A DNA stretch of 64,000 bases, from assembly GCA_902787185.1 (NCBI GenBank), contig CADAFP010000002.1:62001-126000 (forward strand), read 5' to 3'. This document shows positions 1 to 7,774 of this stretch, in pieces. Each line of letters opens with the position of its first letter. The first letter of the stretch is position 1. Below the pieces are notes generated by a model, which saw only the letters and a program-made list of their open reading frames with translations, had not been told where the DNA came from and searched no databases. Position numbers and translations under genes: made by a program. The DNA comes from an uncultured Bacteroidales bacterium (GTDB lineage Bacteria; Bacteroidota; Bacteroidia; Bacteroidales; Muribaculaceae).

Positions 1-41
1 AGTTCAGCCACTTTATTTATCATCTCATCATTTGCTCCCAT
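1..41 (-). CDS. Possible 5' end of a minus-strand gene (partial)
   Basis: Reading leftward, one frame stays open from an ATG at 41 (or the in-frame ATG at 23) to the window edge and begins MGANDEMINKVAE. A Bacteroidetes-type -7 box lies directly upstream at 50-57. With that box, transcription would start near 43, which favours the ATG at 23. Only 8 to 14 codons are visible, so no function can be given and chance openness is possible. Confidence 0.25.
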   Translation of the reverse strand, partial: MGANDEMINKVAE

Positions 42-49
42 GTCACGCT

Positions 50-57
50 CAAAGATA
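50..57 (-). promoter_or_regulatory. Bacteroidetes -7 box (TATCTTTG)
   Basis: The minus strand reads TATCTTTG, matching TAnnTTTG. It would serve the possible leftward gene at the window edge. No good -33 TTTG is seen at the expected distance. Confidence 0.35.
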
Positions 58-257
58 TTACTATCAGCACAATATCGATACCTCGACGTGCGGAATAGCC
101 TTTTTACTCACATTGCTGTCAGTTTTTGTTGTTTGATTAGTTTTTTATAATCCTGCAAAGTTACTATTTTATCATCAAAAAGAGCCCATTAACATTGGTT
201 TTTTCAATCTTGAGCTGATGGGATTGAAAAATGTGGTAAAATTTTCTACACAAAAAA

Positions 258-289
258 TTTGTTGTTCGTTAACCTTTTGTGTATTTTTG
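258..289 (+). promoter_or_regulatory. Promoter, TTTG-N20-TATTTTTG
   Basis: TTTG at 258-261 and TATTTTTG at 282-289 match the Bacteroidetes -33/-7 consensus with a 20-bp spacer. Transcription would start near 296 and run into the structured RNA region at 361-496 and its terminator at 524-563. Confidence 0.55.
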
Positions 290-360
290 CATCGGCAAAA
301 ATGCAGATATTATAAACATGTTATTATGATATAATATGACAGATACATCTTAACATACTA

Positions 361-496
361 CGGTAAAACATTGTTGATATAAAAATTAAAGCTCAGGGAA
401 GCTACGCCCTCTTGTGAGATTCGCAATAGGATTAAACTAAGAAGGGTGAGAAGCGACCGAAGTTTTTGCAGCTTAGAGCAGAACGATGTTTTACCG
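361..496 (+). ncRNA. Rod-shaped structured RNA, 6S-like
   Basis: No protein is encoded here, yet the sequence folds into a long rod. Positions 361-375 pair with 482-496 (15 bp including one G-T pair). Inside are shorter helices: 391-394 with 476-479, 399-403 with 470-474, and 406-413 with 439-447. An AT-rich one-sided bulge (376-390) sits between the closing stem and the inner helices. A closing stem, a large asymmetric central bulge and an apical arm are the architecture of 6S RNA, and 6S-like RNAs are known in Bacteroidales. The family name is inferred from shape only. It could instead be the structured leader of the HTH-like gene at 613. A strong terminator at 524-563 ends the unit. Confidence 0.5.
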
Positions 497-523
497 ATGC
501 AATATATATTAGAGTAAAGCATT

Positions 524-563
524 AAAGCGAGAGAGCTATTATATGGTTTTCTCGCTTTTTTTT
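524..563 (+). terminator. Intrinsic terminator
   Basis: AAAGCGAGA (524-532) pairs with TCTCGCTTT (550-558) and runs into an uninterrupted T tract to 563. It ends the structured RNA unit and lies 50 nt before the HTH-like gene at 613. Confidence 0.8.
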
Positions 564-573
564 AGACCATGCT

Positions 574-591
574 ACAACGGGCAACCGTTGT
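574..591 (+). other. GNRA-capped hairpin in HTH gene leader
   Basis: ACAACGG-GCAA-CCGTTGT forms a perfect 7-bp stem closed by a GCAA (GNRA-type) tetraloop. It ends 21 nt before the start codon of the gene at 613, so it could influence translation or mRNA stability. No partner sequence was recognised. Confidence 0.45.
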
Positions 592-612
592 GGCAGAATA
601 AGAAGTACAGTT

Positions 613-849
613 ATGTCGATTCATATCGGAAGAGAAATTGAAGCTGAGCTGCGCAGGCAGGGGCGCGGCGCAACTTGGTTGGCGCAGAGGTTGTACTGCG
701 ACCGCACTAACGTATATAACATCTTCAAGCGTCAAGGAATTGACACGGTTCTGCTTCAACGCATCAGTGATGTGTTGAACCGCAACTTCTTTGCCCTGTA
801 CTGTCCCAGAGAGGGCGCTGGTGCTGAAAATAATTCAACGGATTCGTAG
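613..849 (+). CDS. Small HTH-like (Xre-type) protein, copy 1
   Basis: A 78-residue protein. Residues about 15-50 (WLAQRLYCDRTNVYNIFKRQ) have the spacing of a helix-turn-helix like those of lambda-repressor/Cro-type proteins, followed by the segment LLQRISDVLNRNFF that usually closes such small domains. It would bind DNA and regulate nearby genes; its target is unknown. The C-terminal tail is short and polar, with no partner domain, no signal peptide and no membrane segment. A very similar gene follows at 1259-1495, so this is a tandem duplication. Both copies start about 50 nt downstream of an intrinsic terminator. The HTH call rests on pattern, not on a database match. Confidence 0.7.
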   Translation: MSIHIGREIEAELRRQGRGATWLAQRLYCDRTNVYNIFKRQGIDTVLLQRISDVLNRNFFALYCPREGAGAENNSTDS

Positions 850-894
850 CATTATCTGCTATATGCAATTATGACACCCAGTTGCAAATAGCAG

Positions 895-902
895 TAATTT
901 TG
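895..902 (+). promoter_or_regulatory. -7 box TAATTTTG after HTH copy 1
   Basis: TAATTTTG fits TAnnTTTG; no convincing -33 is visible. The same box with the same following bases (TAATTTTGCATT) recurs after the second copy at 1541. A transcript from here would run about 300 nt without a gene to the terminator at 1170-1210. The stretch 850-1169 otherwise holds no reading frame I can support. Confidence 0.4.
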
Positions 903-1169
903 CATTGCCAACTGAGCCGTGCCTGTCACGACCCCAATGGACTTACCTTTATATTTTATAATAATAATTCCTAAAGTAGATGATAATGAAGACTTACACT
1001 GGGAATAAAACAATGAGGCGATTACCCCGCGAGCCTCCTGGTTTTCACTCAAGTTCCAATATCGCGGCTATATAAAAAAAAGGAAAATACAGTCCCCCAC
1101 TATGATAGAGGGGGCCCGGGACCTTAGGTATTGAGAATTGTCAAACCACGTTCCGGCAAATGCAAGACA

Positions 1170-1210
1170 CCCCCTCTTGCCAAATGCTATCCAAGAGGGG
1201 GTCATTTTTT
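1170..1210 (+). terminator. Intrinsic terminator before HTH copy 2
   Basis: CCCCCTCTTG (1170-1179) pairs perfectly with CAAGAGGGGG (1192-1201), followed by a T run at 1205-1210. It ends 49 nt before the ATG at 1259. A reading frame that starts at 1160 would run through this hairpin, so 1259 is the better start. Upstream (about 1093-1115) a C-run and G-runs might form an alternative pairing. Confidence 0.75.
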
Positions 1211-1258
1211 AATAAGACCCTGAGAACAGAAGACTGCCATTTGAGCGGTTACAAATCA

Positions 1259-1495
1259 ATGGCAATACACATCGGTAAAGAAATACAGGCAGAGTTGCAC
1301 CGCCAGGAACGCGGTGTGAGTTGGCTCGCAGAAAAGTTGCACTGCGACCGCACCAATGTGTATAACATCTTCAAGCGTCAGGGCATCGACACCCGCTTGC
1401 TCGAGCGCATCAGCATCATCCTGAACCGCAACTTCTTTTCCCTTTATTGTCAGGAAAACCATACAGATGTAGAAGATAATTCAACAATTCTGTAG
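1259..1495 (+). CDS. Small HTH-like (Xre-type) protein, copy 2
   Basis: A 78-residue paralogue of the protein at 613-849, aligned end to end: both begin M-x-IHIG-x-EI, share CDRTNVYNIFKRQGIDT and end in -NST plus two residues. The same helix-turn-helix pattern sits in the first 50 residues. The start at 1259 is chosen because the upstream in-frame ATG at 1160 lies before a terminator hairpin and because similarity to copy 1 begins exactly at 1259. Conservation of the recognition-like segment suggests that both copies bind the same or similar DNA, while the first and last segments have diverged. Target and signal are unknown. Confidence 0.7.
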   Translation: MAIHIGKEIQAELHRQERGVSWLAEKLHCDRTNVYNIFKRQGIDTRLLERISIILNRNFFSLYCQENHTDVEDNSTIL

Positions 1496-1540
1496 CATTC
1501 TGCACAACACAAGACAAACCCTCAATATACTTATTTGCCA

Positions 1541-1548
1541 TAATTTTG
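1541..1548 (+). promoter_or_regulatory. -7 box TAATTTTG for the exported-protein cluster
   Basis: TAATTTTG matches TAnnTTTG and lies 69 nt before the start of the beta-barrel gene at 1617. Transcription would start near 1555. No clear -33 element is seen. Confidence 0.4.
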
Positions 1549-1616
1549 CATTTCGTAATGAGATAGTTAGAAACCACTATTATTTCAATCAACAAACAAT
1601 TAGAAATCAACTTATT

Positions 1617-2159
1617 ATGAGAAGGATTCTATTACTGATTACAACAGTGTTATTGTCATGTTCTATGGCAAATGCAATCTACTTTGAAGATGATGGTATT
1701 CCGCAGGGTTACCGAGGCTTTGCTAATATCACCTATACACTTGGCGTGGGTGACTGGGGAAAAAAACATGACCGCATCGGTATTATGACGACCCATGGCT
1801 ATCAAATTGCCCCCCAATTCTTTGCGGGCCTAGGTGTGGGATTCAATTACTATTTTAATGGGAATGATGAGTTATGCGGTCTTCCTATTTTTGTCAATTT
1901 ACGCAGCGACCTTCTGTGCCAGGAGATAACCCCCTTCATAGATTTGAGTGTTGGGTATAGTTTGATTGACGTGAAGGGCGTGTACATTAATCCGTCGGTC
2001 GGTTGCAGGTTTGAACTCACAGAAGACATCGGGTTGAATGTTGGATTTGGCTACACGATGCAGCAGTCTGAATTCTTCATTATTGACTATAATTACAACC
2101 ACTTCACCGAGAAGAAGAACTGTGGAGGCATCGACTTCAAAATCGGCATTGACTTTTAA
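1617..2159 (+). CDS. Small outer-membrane beta-barrel-like protein
   Basis: A 180-residue exported protein. Residues 1-20 form a signal peptide (hydrophobic core, then MANA before the cut). The rest alternates polar and aromatic residues in short strands separated by turns with G and N, and ends in aromatic F (KIGIDF), typical of small outer-membrane barrels. Phrases such as FAGLGVGFNYYF and LNVGFGYTM resemble the general beta-barrel family common in Bacteroidetes. It would sit in the outer membrane; no substrate can be named. It opens a run of four exported products (1617-3846) with short gaps, probably co-transcribed. Confidence 0.6.
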   Translation: MRRILLLITTVLLSCSMANAIYFEDDGIPQGYRGFANITYTLGVGDWGKKHDRIGIMTTHGYQIAPQFFAGLGVGFNYYFNGNDELCGLPIFVNLRSDLLCQEITPFIDLSVGYSLIDVKGVYINPSVGCRFELTEDIGLNVGFGYTMQQSEFFIIDYNYNHFTEKKNCGGIDFKIGIDF

Positions 2160-2173
2160 ATTCCTCACTCAAT

Positions 2174-2497
2174 ATGAAATATAGAATTCTGAAACTTATT
2201 ATCTCCTGCGTCATGGCACTGCTGGTTGCCTGTGTCGCTCCAACAAGACTCAATTTTTCCTGTGATGATCCCACCATTGATATTTATATTGATGGAGAAT
2301 ATGCAGGCACATCACTCGTGACTTATGTGTTCCCTAACTCGAAACAAGACGTCGTGGTAACATGTTATGAAGACGGCAAGGAAGTGTACCGTCGCACCTT
2401 TAGCAAGGAAGGACGACTAAAGAATGAACTGATTGACCTGCAGATTGTACGCGATCTGCATTACTCATCAGGAGGTCGAAAGGCAAAAACTTACTAA
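2174..2497 (+). CDS. Small lipoprotein with PEGA-like domain
   Basis: A 107-residue protein with a lipoprotein signal: the hydrophobic stretch ends LLVAC, so Cys20 would be lipidated. Residues 35-75 (IDIYIDGEYAGTS, then a strand-rich segment) resemble a PEGA domain, a small beta fold found in surface proteins of many bacteria. It begins 14 nt after the barrel gene stop, so it is probably translated from the same mRNA. A role as an envelope accessory to its neighbours is inference only. Confidence 0.5.
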   Translation: MKYRILKLIISCVMALLVACVAPTRLNFSCDDPTIDIYIDGEYAGTSLVTYVFPNSKQDVVVTCYEDGKEVYRRTFSKEGRLKNELIDLQIVRDLHYSSGGRKAKTY

Positions 2498-2516
2498 TCA
2501 TACATAATAACAGAAT

Positions 2517-3230
2517 ATGAAAACGAAATTATTATTGACATTTGTGTTTATGTTGTGTTCAATGACATACACATTAGCAATTGCAAGGACCAAGGTTGTG
2601 AAAGTCTCAGTGGAACCACAGGAGGCCTCAATCTATGTTGACAACACGTTTGTCGGAAATGGCTATGGTGAATTTCCATGTCCCAAAAAGAAAAATGCAG
2701 TGGCTGTCATCCGGGTCGAGTGTGATGGTTTTGTCACCATCAACACCAAGTTTTATGGTGGTGACAATCGCGCGAGTCTGCATCTTGTAATGCAGCCCGA
2801 CGGCTTCATTAATGGCACAGAGCCTTCAGGTGCGGTGAATAAGTTCTTCACGATTGAAGTCGATAAAAAGTACTACACCCAAAAGGATGACGGAAGCATT
2901 GAAACCAAGACCGCCTGGAAACTCCTGCATCAGATCCTGCTCAACTATTTCGACGAAATCGAAACAACAGACTTTTATAGCGGTTATGTACAAACCCCAT
3001 GGCATTACACTGAGTTCACAATGAGCGATAAGGAGGTGCGAAACCGGGTGGTTATCAGGGATATTTCCAACCCCGAACTGGTGGCATTCCAAATAAAGAT
3101 CATGAGTGAAGTTGCTGCCACCAAGTTGGGCAAACATGGCGAGTTTGTTGAAGTGGATAGGATTCCAAAAGAACTCACAACTCTCATCCAAGAATTGCAG
3201 ACGAGAATAGGCAAATTGTATAGTAACTAA
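2517..3230 (+). CDS. Exported protein with PEGA-like N-terminal domain
   Basis: A 237-residue protein with a signal peptide (residues 1-23). Residues about 29-95 repeat the PEGA-like pattern of the preceding lipoprotein (VSVEPQEASIYVDNTFVGNG). The rest, from about residue 105, is mixed alpha/beta and contains KTAWKLLHQILLNYFDEIE and a C-terminal helix; I do not recognise it. It starts 19 nt after the lipoprotein gene. The shared N-terminal fold suggests that the two neighbours act at the same place in the envelope. Confidence 0.5.
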   Translation: MKTKLLLTFVFMLCSMTYTLAIARTKVVKVSVEPQEASIYVDNTFVGNGYGEFPCPKKKNAVAVIRVECDGFVTINTKFYGGDNRASLHLVMQPDGFINGTEPSGAVNKFFTIEVDKKYYTQKDDGSIETKTAWKLLHQILLNYFDEIETTDFYSGYVQTPWHYTEFTMSDKEVRNRVVIRDISNPELVAFQIKIMSEVAATKLGKHGEFVEVDRIPKELTTLIQELQTRIGKLYSN

Positions 3231-3249
3231 TTAATTAATCATCAAACAA

Positions 3250-3846
3250 ATGAAAAAAAAGAATGCTTTAACGTTGCTATTAGTTGCAGCCATGACTTTT
3301 GTCACCAATGCCAATGTGGTTATTGATGATTTCAGCGCCAATATTTATGGTTGGAACGAAGGGGAAATTGATGGGGAAATTGGCGCTATTTCCATTATCA
3401 ACGGCAAACTGGACATCAAGTCCAAACATGACGAAGTGGCGCTTAAAACCCATTGTTATGCCCCAATCAATGTGGAAAAGGATTTCAGAATTACTGCTCA
3501 TGTTTTCATCGACAAACTCAAAAATGACAAACAAGTGGGTCTGATTTTCAACTATCGGGATGACGGTAACTTCTATTGCTTCTCATTCAACGAATATGCC
3601 GTCAGTTTCAGACGTTTTGAAAACAACAGAGAAGTAGGCAGCTACCATCAGGGCATCAAGTGGAAAAAGAAGAAAAACCTTGAACAAGAGTGGACGTTAG
3701 TCAAGGAAGCTGACGAGTTAGCCTTCATGGTAGATGGTCAGGAAATCATCCGAATTCGCTATATGCCTCTTTCCTATTGCGGCGTAGGCTTCTACACCAT
3801 CAGCAAGCAGCAATTAATAGTGACCAAAATTGAATATGTTCAATAA
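3250..3846 (+). CDS. Exported jelly-roll (concanavalin-like) protein
   Basis: A 198-residue protein with a signal peptide ending near residue 21 (TNA). The mature part begins VVIDDFSANIYGW and has the features of a concanavalin A-like beta-sandwich of the LamG or 3-keto-disaccharide-hydrolase type: GLIFNYRDDGNFYCFSF, a run of strands, EWTLVKEADELAFMVDGQEI and GVGFYT. Such domains bind or cleave glycans; no catalytic pair was identified, so binding is more likely. It closes the co-directional group of four exported proteins. Confidence 0.5.
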   Translation: MKKKNALTLLLVAAMTFVTNANVVIDDFSANIYGWNEGEIDGEIGAISIINGKLDIKSKHDEVALKTHCYAPINVEKDFRITAHVFIDKLKNDKQVGLIFNYRDDGNFYCFSFNEYAVSFRRFENNREVGSYHQGIKWKKKKNLEQEWTLVKEADELAFMVDGQEIIRIRYMPLSYCGVGFYTISKQQLIVTKIEYVQ

Positions 3847-3896
3847 ACTTTATTACTAATTAATCATAGACGAAACCATATAATACGTACACTATT

Positions 3897-4352
3897 ATGA
3901 CTTGGAACGATTTTACAAGAACTGAAAGAATTGCGATTTTAAAATCTGCAATTACTACTGCCAGATGCAATTATAATCCTTCTTTGTTTGGAGGTTTATT
4001 CCATCGCGCTGCCCCAAAACACAACATTAATGAAGCCCAAAATATTTATTTAAAAATTCTTCTTATACGGATGAATGGCACGGGTGACCCTCAATCCTTT
4101 ATGAATGCCGTTAACTCAATGCAAGACAGGGAAATGGCTAACATAATAAAACAAATGTCTAAAGAGAAACGAGATTTCGTGTTCTTAATTTGGGCGTCAA
4201 TTCTTTGCCGAATTTCTAATAGTTCATTCTTTGGTTCCATGAGCATGAGCGATTTTCCAAGCGAGTATAATTCAACGGTTGAAGCGATGGCCAAAGATAT
4301 GAATGTAACAATCCTAAACACGTTTGACATTGACGATACAGGGTATTACTAA
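3897..4352 (+). CDS. Unrecognised 151-residue protein
   Basis: No family recognised. The protein is largely helical with no signal peptide. It has a basic, N-rich first half (RCNYNPSLFGGLFHRAAPKHNINEAQNIYLKIL is split by aromatic residues) and a hydrophobic segment near residues 98-107 (FVFLIWASIL) that might be buried helix or a weak membrane segment. Codon use is AT-richer than in the metabolic genes to the right, as for the next three genes. The start at 3897 follows an AT-rich spacer of 50 nt. Confidence 0.5.
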   Translation: MTWNDFTRTERIAILKSAITTARCNYNPSLFGGLFHRAAPKHNINEAQNIYLKILLIRMNGTGDPQSFMNAVNSMQDREMANIIKQMSKEKRDFVFLIWASILCRISNSSFFGSMSMSDFPSEYNSTVEAMAKDMNVTILNTFDIDDTGYY

Positions 4353-4434
4353 TAGTTCAGGTTTCTGAAGAAGACGATAAATAACCAACATCTACTTTAG
4401 AAACTAGATTAAATTAACTATAAAACAGCAGATT

Positions 4435-4734
4435 ATGGGATTCTTCGGAAATTTAAAGAAAATAGGCCTGATTAATGATAAAATCAGTCGTTTGGAGGCA
4501 TTAGTGGAGGAAATCAGACTTGATTTCCATAAGCGTACTCCCCAAGGTGAGATACAGGCAAAAGTCATTCATGGGAGATTCATTCTGTCCGAGATTGGCG
4601 AAATCGTCAGTTCTAGTCCGAGGTCAGTGTTTTTAGCACCTTATTGGCTCCTCGGGAATAAAATGGAACTGCAACAGGTGTGTTCAAAAATCGCCGGCCT
4701 GCTCGATGATGCAGAAGAAATAAATTCGTGGTAA
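4435..4734 (+). CDS. Unrecognised 99-residue protein
   Basis: No family recognised. Residues 1-40 (MGFFGNLKKIGL, then a charged helix rich in L and E) could form a short coiled coil; the middle contains a hydrophobic stretch VFLAPYWLLGNKM; the C-terminus is acidic. It is predicted to be cytoplasmic or peripheral to the membrane. It sits 82 nt after the previous gene and 34 nt before the next, in a row of small co-directional genes. Confidence 0.45.
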   Translation: MGFFGNLKKIGLINDKISRLEALVEEIRLDFHKRTPQGEIQAKVIHGRFILSEIGEIVSSSPRSVFLAPYWLLGNKMELQQVCSKIAGLLDDAEEINSW

Positions 4735-4768
4735 ATAACTTTGTAGGATACTAGCATATTTCAATAAA

Positions 4769-5086
4769 ATGGATGTGACAAGACTGAAAGGACTCACCCA
4801 GAATTGCTTCATGTATATGATGGCAAAGGGGATGCTTAATAACCAAAATGACACAATCAAGGGACTGGCATCTTTTATTTATATTCTAACTGCAAATGAA
4901 CGATGTAGTCGCAAAGAGATGGAAGATTGTGTGGTCTATTTCTTTGAGGAATATAGCAAAGGGCTCAATAACCCTTTGCCCGAATACTATGTACGGTCAA
5001 CAATTGCCCCTGCGGTTTTGAACATCAATAATTTCGACGTTCCCTTAGGCGCTTCTATCTATGCAATAGCCATAAAAAACTATTAG
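4769..5086 (+). CDS. Unrecognised 105-residue protein
   Basis: No family recognised. A mostly helical protein without signal peptide or membrane span. It contains a basic C-containing segment (ANERCSRKEMEDCVVYFFEEY) and ends in a hydrophobic tail. It follows the 99-residue gene after 34 nt, which suggests one transcript. Confidence 0.45.
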   Translation: MDVTRLKGLTQNCFMYMMAKGMLNNQNDTIKGLASFIYILTANERCSRKEMEDCVVYFFEEYSKGLNNPLPEYYVRSTIAPAVLNINNFDVPLGASIYAIAIKNY

Positions 5087-5163
5087 CCAACAGATGACAA
5101 CTTTGTAAACAAGTTATTTCATTATTTGAACGAATTAATATATTACATCATAGCCTTTCCATC

Positions 5164-5496
5164 ATGACCACTTCAGAGAAAACATATGTGGCAACATTGG
5201 TAGCACAAATGTGTTTGGCGTCTCGCAGCCAAAAAGGTATTAAGTTTTTCCTTAATACCTGTCAAGAACTGGATGTCTCAACTTCAGATGTCCTAAATTG
5301 CCAAAAAGAACTCATATCCAGGGGACTTGCATTTAAAGAGAGCATTTATTCCACACTGCGTTCTATGTCACCTTTTGACAAAAAACAGGCCCAACAATAC
5401 TTCATTCAAGCTGTTTTGGCAGATGGCAGTGATTTAGCTGCATTAATAATGAATGAAATATGCGAGGAATGCAACATGTTTGACCATTTAGTATGA
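5164..5496 (+). CDS. Unrecognised 110-residue helical protein
   Basis: Helical throughout. Residues about 70-106 (SPFDKKQAQQYFIQAVLADGS, then an acidic helix) faintly recall a TerB-like helical bundle, but the match is weak and I would not name it so. No signal peptide. It ends the block of AT-rich small genes; the next gene, pafA, is on the other strand and has a very different, GC-richer composition. Confidence 0.45.
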   Translation: MTTSEKTYVATLVAQMCLASRSQKGIKFFLNTCQELDVSTSDVLNCQKELISRGLAFKESIYSTLRSMSPFDKKQAQQYFIQAVLADGSDLAALIMNEICEECNMFDHLV

Positions 5497-5666
5497 TTAT
5501 TTCTGGTCAACTAATTGCTCATTGTTAATTGCTGCAAATTGTAAATCAAGTAATTATTTAATAAGAATTCTTAATAGAAAAGTTCTGATGTGATAGTGGC
5601 ACCGACACTTTTCTAAAACGTTTTGTCCAAGTTGAGAACATGCTGCTCTGTTGTTTGATAAATCTT

Positions 5667-5685
5667 GAGTAGAATGTTTCTACTC
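5667..5685 (-). terminator. Weak hairpin at the end of pafA
   Basis: GAGTAGAA pairs with TTCTACTC across a 3-nt loop, and the TAG stop of pafA lies inside the stem. The tract after it on the minus strand is only moderately T-rich, so terminator activity is uncertain. The remaining gap 5497-5666 holds no other feature I can support. Confidence 0.35.
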
Positions 5686-7143
5686 GAAGATGGGGGTGCC
5701 GATGCAGGCGTTGGGCGCCTGGACGTGGAGCATGGCACAGACGGTGGCGGCGAGGTCGGTCATGTGGGTGAGGCGCGAGGTCTCGCCTGCAGGGATGTGC
5801 CACCCCAAGAAGATGAGGGGGATGTGAGAGTCGCTCTGACTCCACGTTCCGTGGTTGGAGCCGGCCCACTCGGTTTTGCCGGCATACACGCCTGTGCGGG
5901 GCACGACATAGATCTCGCCGCTGCGCTCGGGGAAGTAGCCCAACTTGATGCGTTCTTTGAGAATCGTGGGGATGGGATAGCTGTCGATGTTGGCGACGTC
6001 GATGGCCCATTGGATCTCCTCGGGCTGCTCCAGCGCTTTGCAGGCCGCACGCATCACCTCGTCATAGTCAAGGTGGGCGGCGGCGATGAGTTCGTGGTCG
6101 AGGTAGAAGGTGTATTCCATCTCTTCCTTGAGCAACTTTTTCACACCAAACTGCTTTTCCAACAAGGCATTAGCGGCAACGAGGGCGTCGGGGTTGTGCC
6201 AGCATCCGCTGGGCAGTCCGTGAGCCGTCATGCGGGGATAACTGTGGGTACCACCATGGTCGGCAGTGAGGAAGAGCAGGTAGTTGCCACGTCCGATGCG
6301 CTCATCCAGCACCTGAATGAAGTGGGCAATCTCGCGGTCGAGCTGCCAATAGATGGAATCGACCTTGGGCGAGTGGCTACCGTAGTAGTGGGCGCACATG
6401 TCGGTGTTGGAGACGCTGATGGTGAGCATGTCGGTCACGTCACCCTGCCCCAACCCCTCGTTGATGAGCGCCTGCTCGGCGAGGGCAAAGGTCATGGTGG
6501 TGCCTAACGGCAGGTTGTTGAGGTCAGAAGCCAGCTCGCCTCGATGCTTCTTGTTGAAGTCGCTGACCCAGCGTGGCAATCGGTTCATGTAGTAGGTGCT
6601 GGTGACAAACGACGCACTGCCCTTATCGTACCAGTAGGCACCGATGGGATGATGCCCTGAGGGAAGTATGGCGGCGCGGTCCTTGAGGGCGATGCCCACA
6701 GTGCGGCTCTTGAAATTGGTGGCAAGCTGCAGCTGGTCGGCAATGGTGGTGGTGACAAGGTTACGGGGCGACTTGCCGCGTGTGTTGTCATTACCCCCCA
6801 CCCCACGCTCGGTGTCGTCTTGCACGCTGGTCACGTTCTTGCCGTGAAGCATGAAGTTGTTGCCAGCGATGCCGTGGAAGGCGGGTGTCGTCCCCGTGTA
6901 GATGGTGGCATGCCCGGCGGCAGTCACCGTGGGCACATAGTCGATAATGGTGTTATTACACCGGTAACCGTCGGTGAGCAGGGTCTTGAAACCGCCCTCG
7001 CCCCACTGGTAATTATAAAGGTAGTCCCAGCGCATCTGGTCCACAACAAGGCCCACAACCAACTTGGGCCTCTCCACCTGAGCCGCCGCACACAACGCCA
7101 CGACAGCCATCACAACAACCAAAAATCTCTTCATTCTCTCCAT
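5680..7143 (-). CDS. pafA: PafA-type alkaline phosphatase
   Basis: A 487-residue exported enzyme that hydrolyses phosphate monoesters in the periplasm or at the surface. A signal peptide ends near residue 21. The family fold is shown by VVDQMRWDY (metal Asp35), TVTAAGHATIYTG (nucleophile Thr74), GNNF (Asn95 or Asn96, phosphate contact), LKDRAAILPSGH (Lys154 and Arg156, which mark monoesterases of the PafA group as opposed to diesterases), FLTADHGG near the centre, and a late metal His in WAGSNHG. Length fits the family. Met4 is an alternative start; the difference is three residues. Neither a phosphate-starvation box nor a phosphate transporter is nearby, so regulation is unknown. Confidence 0.85.
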   Translation of the reverse strand: MERMKRFLVVVMAVVALCAAAQVERPKLVVGLVVDQMRWDYLYNYQWGEGGFKTLLTDGYRCNNTIIDYVPTVTAAGHATIYTGTTPAFHGIAGNNFMLHGKNVTSVQDDTERGVGGNDNTRGKSPRNLVTTTIADQLQLATNFKSRTVGIALKDRAAILPSGHHPIGAYWYDKGSASFVTSTYYMNRLPRWVSDFNKKHRGELASDLNNLPLGTTMTFALAEQALINEGLGQGDVTDMLTISVSNTDMCAHYYGSHSPKVDSIYWQLDREIAHFIQVLDERIGRGNYLLFLTADHGGTHSYPRMTAHGLPSGCWHNPDALVAANALLEKQFGVKKLLKEEMEYTFYLDHELIAAAHLDYDEVMRAACKALEQPEEIQWAIDVANIDSYPIPTILKERIKLGYFPERSGEIYVVPRTGVYAGKTEWAGSNHGTWSQSDSHIPLIFLGWHIPAGETSRLTHMTDLAATVCAMLHVQAPNACIGTPIFE

Positions 7144-7215
7144 AAAAACAATATTTTTCTTCTTCTAACTCTTCATAATAAAAGGAAGACAATAAGTACA
7201 ATAAATACAATATTT

Positions 7216-7659
7216 TTATTGGCGATATCTATGAACAATGCGACCATCAACAGTCAAGATGTTTTTTTCTTCATCATCATAAAAATACCGCTGTATATCT
7301 GCTTTTTTCCCTGCGAAATTAACAATGATACCGCAAGGACATTTCAGTAAGCGCATATAGTTAAAGAGCTGTGCCCTCATGTCGCTATTTAATTCATCGA
7401 CAGATTTACATTCAATGATTATATCATTTTTGCATAAAAAATCAACACGATAAATAGCATCCATAGCCTTACCATGGTAAGTGGGATGAATGATCAATTC
7501 CCTCTTAAAGGGAATCTCCTGCTCTTCGAGTTGCATCTTTAGCCCCTCTTGATAACAATATTCATTAAGGCCCGGCCCCAATTCCTTATGAACCTCATAC
7601 AAGGCACCCATCACATCAAAGATATGGCCTTTAAGATTATCTATATCAATCATCATCAA
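7216..7659 (-). CDS. GxxExxY protein (PD-(D/E)xK-like)
   Basis: A 147-residue protein carrying the signature GLNEYCY at residues about 30-36, followed by FLCKNDIIIECKSVDEL, which has the D/E-x-K arrangement of the PD-(D/E)xK nuclease fold. The family is widespread in Bacteroidetes; its biochemical role is not established, and nuclease activity is inferred from the fold alone. Three adjacent Met codons (MMMID) leave the start uncertain by two residues. It lies between lacI and pafA on the same strand but with 115 and 72 nt gaps. Confidence 0.75.
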   Translation of the reverse strand: MMMIDIDNLKGHIFDVMGALYEVHKELGPGLNEYCYQEGLKMQLEEQEIPFKRELIIHPTYHGKAMDAIYRVDFLCKNDIIIECKSVDELNSDMRAQLFNYMRLLKCPCGIIVNFAGKKADIQRYFYDDEEKNILTVDGRIVHRYRQ

Positions 7660-7715
7660 TGATATAAATTTGTATTTATTGTTTTCTTTTTTCTTGTCAG
7701 TTTGTTTTTGTTGTC

Positions 7716-7751
7716 TTTCTTGTCGTTTAATTTATTATTTCTTGTCGTTTA
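7716..7751 (+). repeat. 14-bp direct repeat TTTCTTGTCGTTTA
   Basis: Two exact copies at 7716-7729 and 7738-7751, 22 bp apart, in a T-rich gap between the GxxExxY gene and the regulator gene. They may be part of a 3' untranslated region; no function assigned. Confidence 0.6.
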
Positions 7752-7774
7752 GTATCAGGGGATTGTTGTAAAAG

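Noticed and set aside
1160-1258. N-terminal extension of the second HTH gene
   Set aside because: The frame would pass through a strong terminator hairpin, and similarity to the first copy starts only at 1259.
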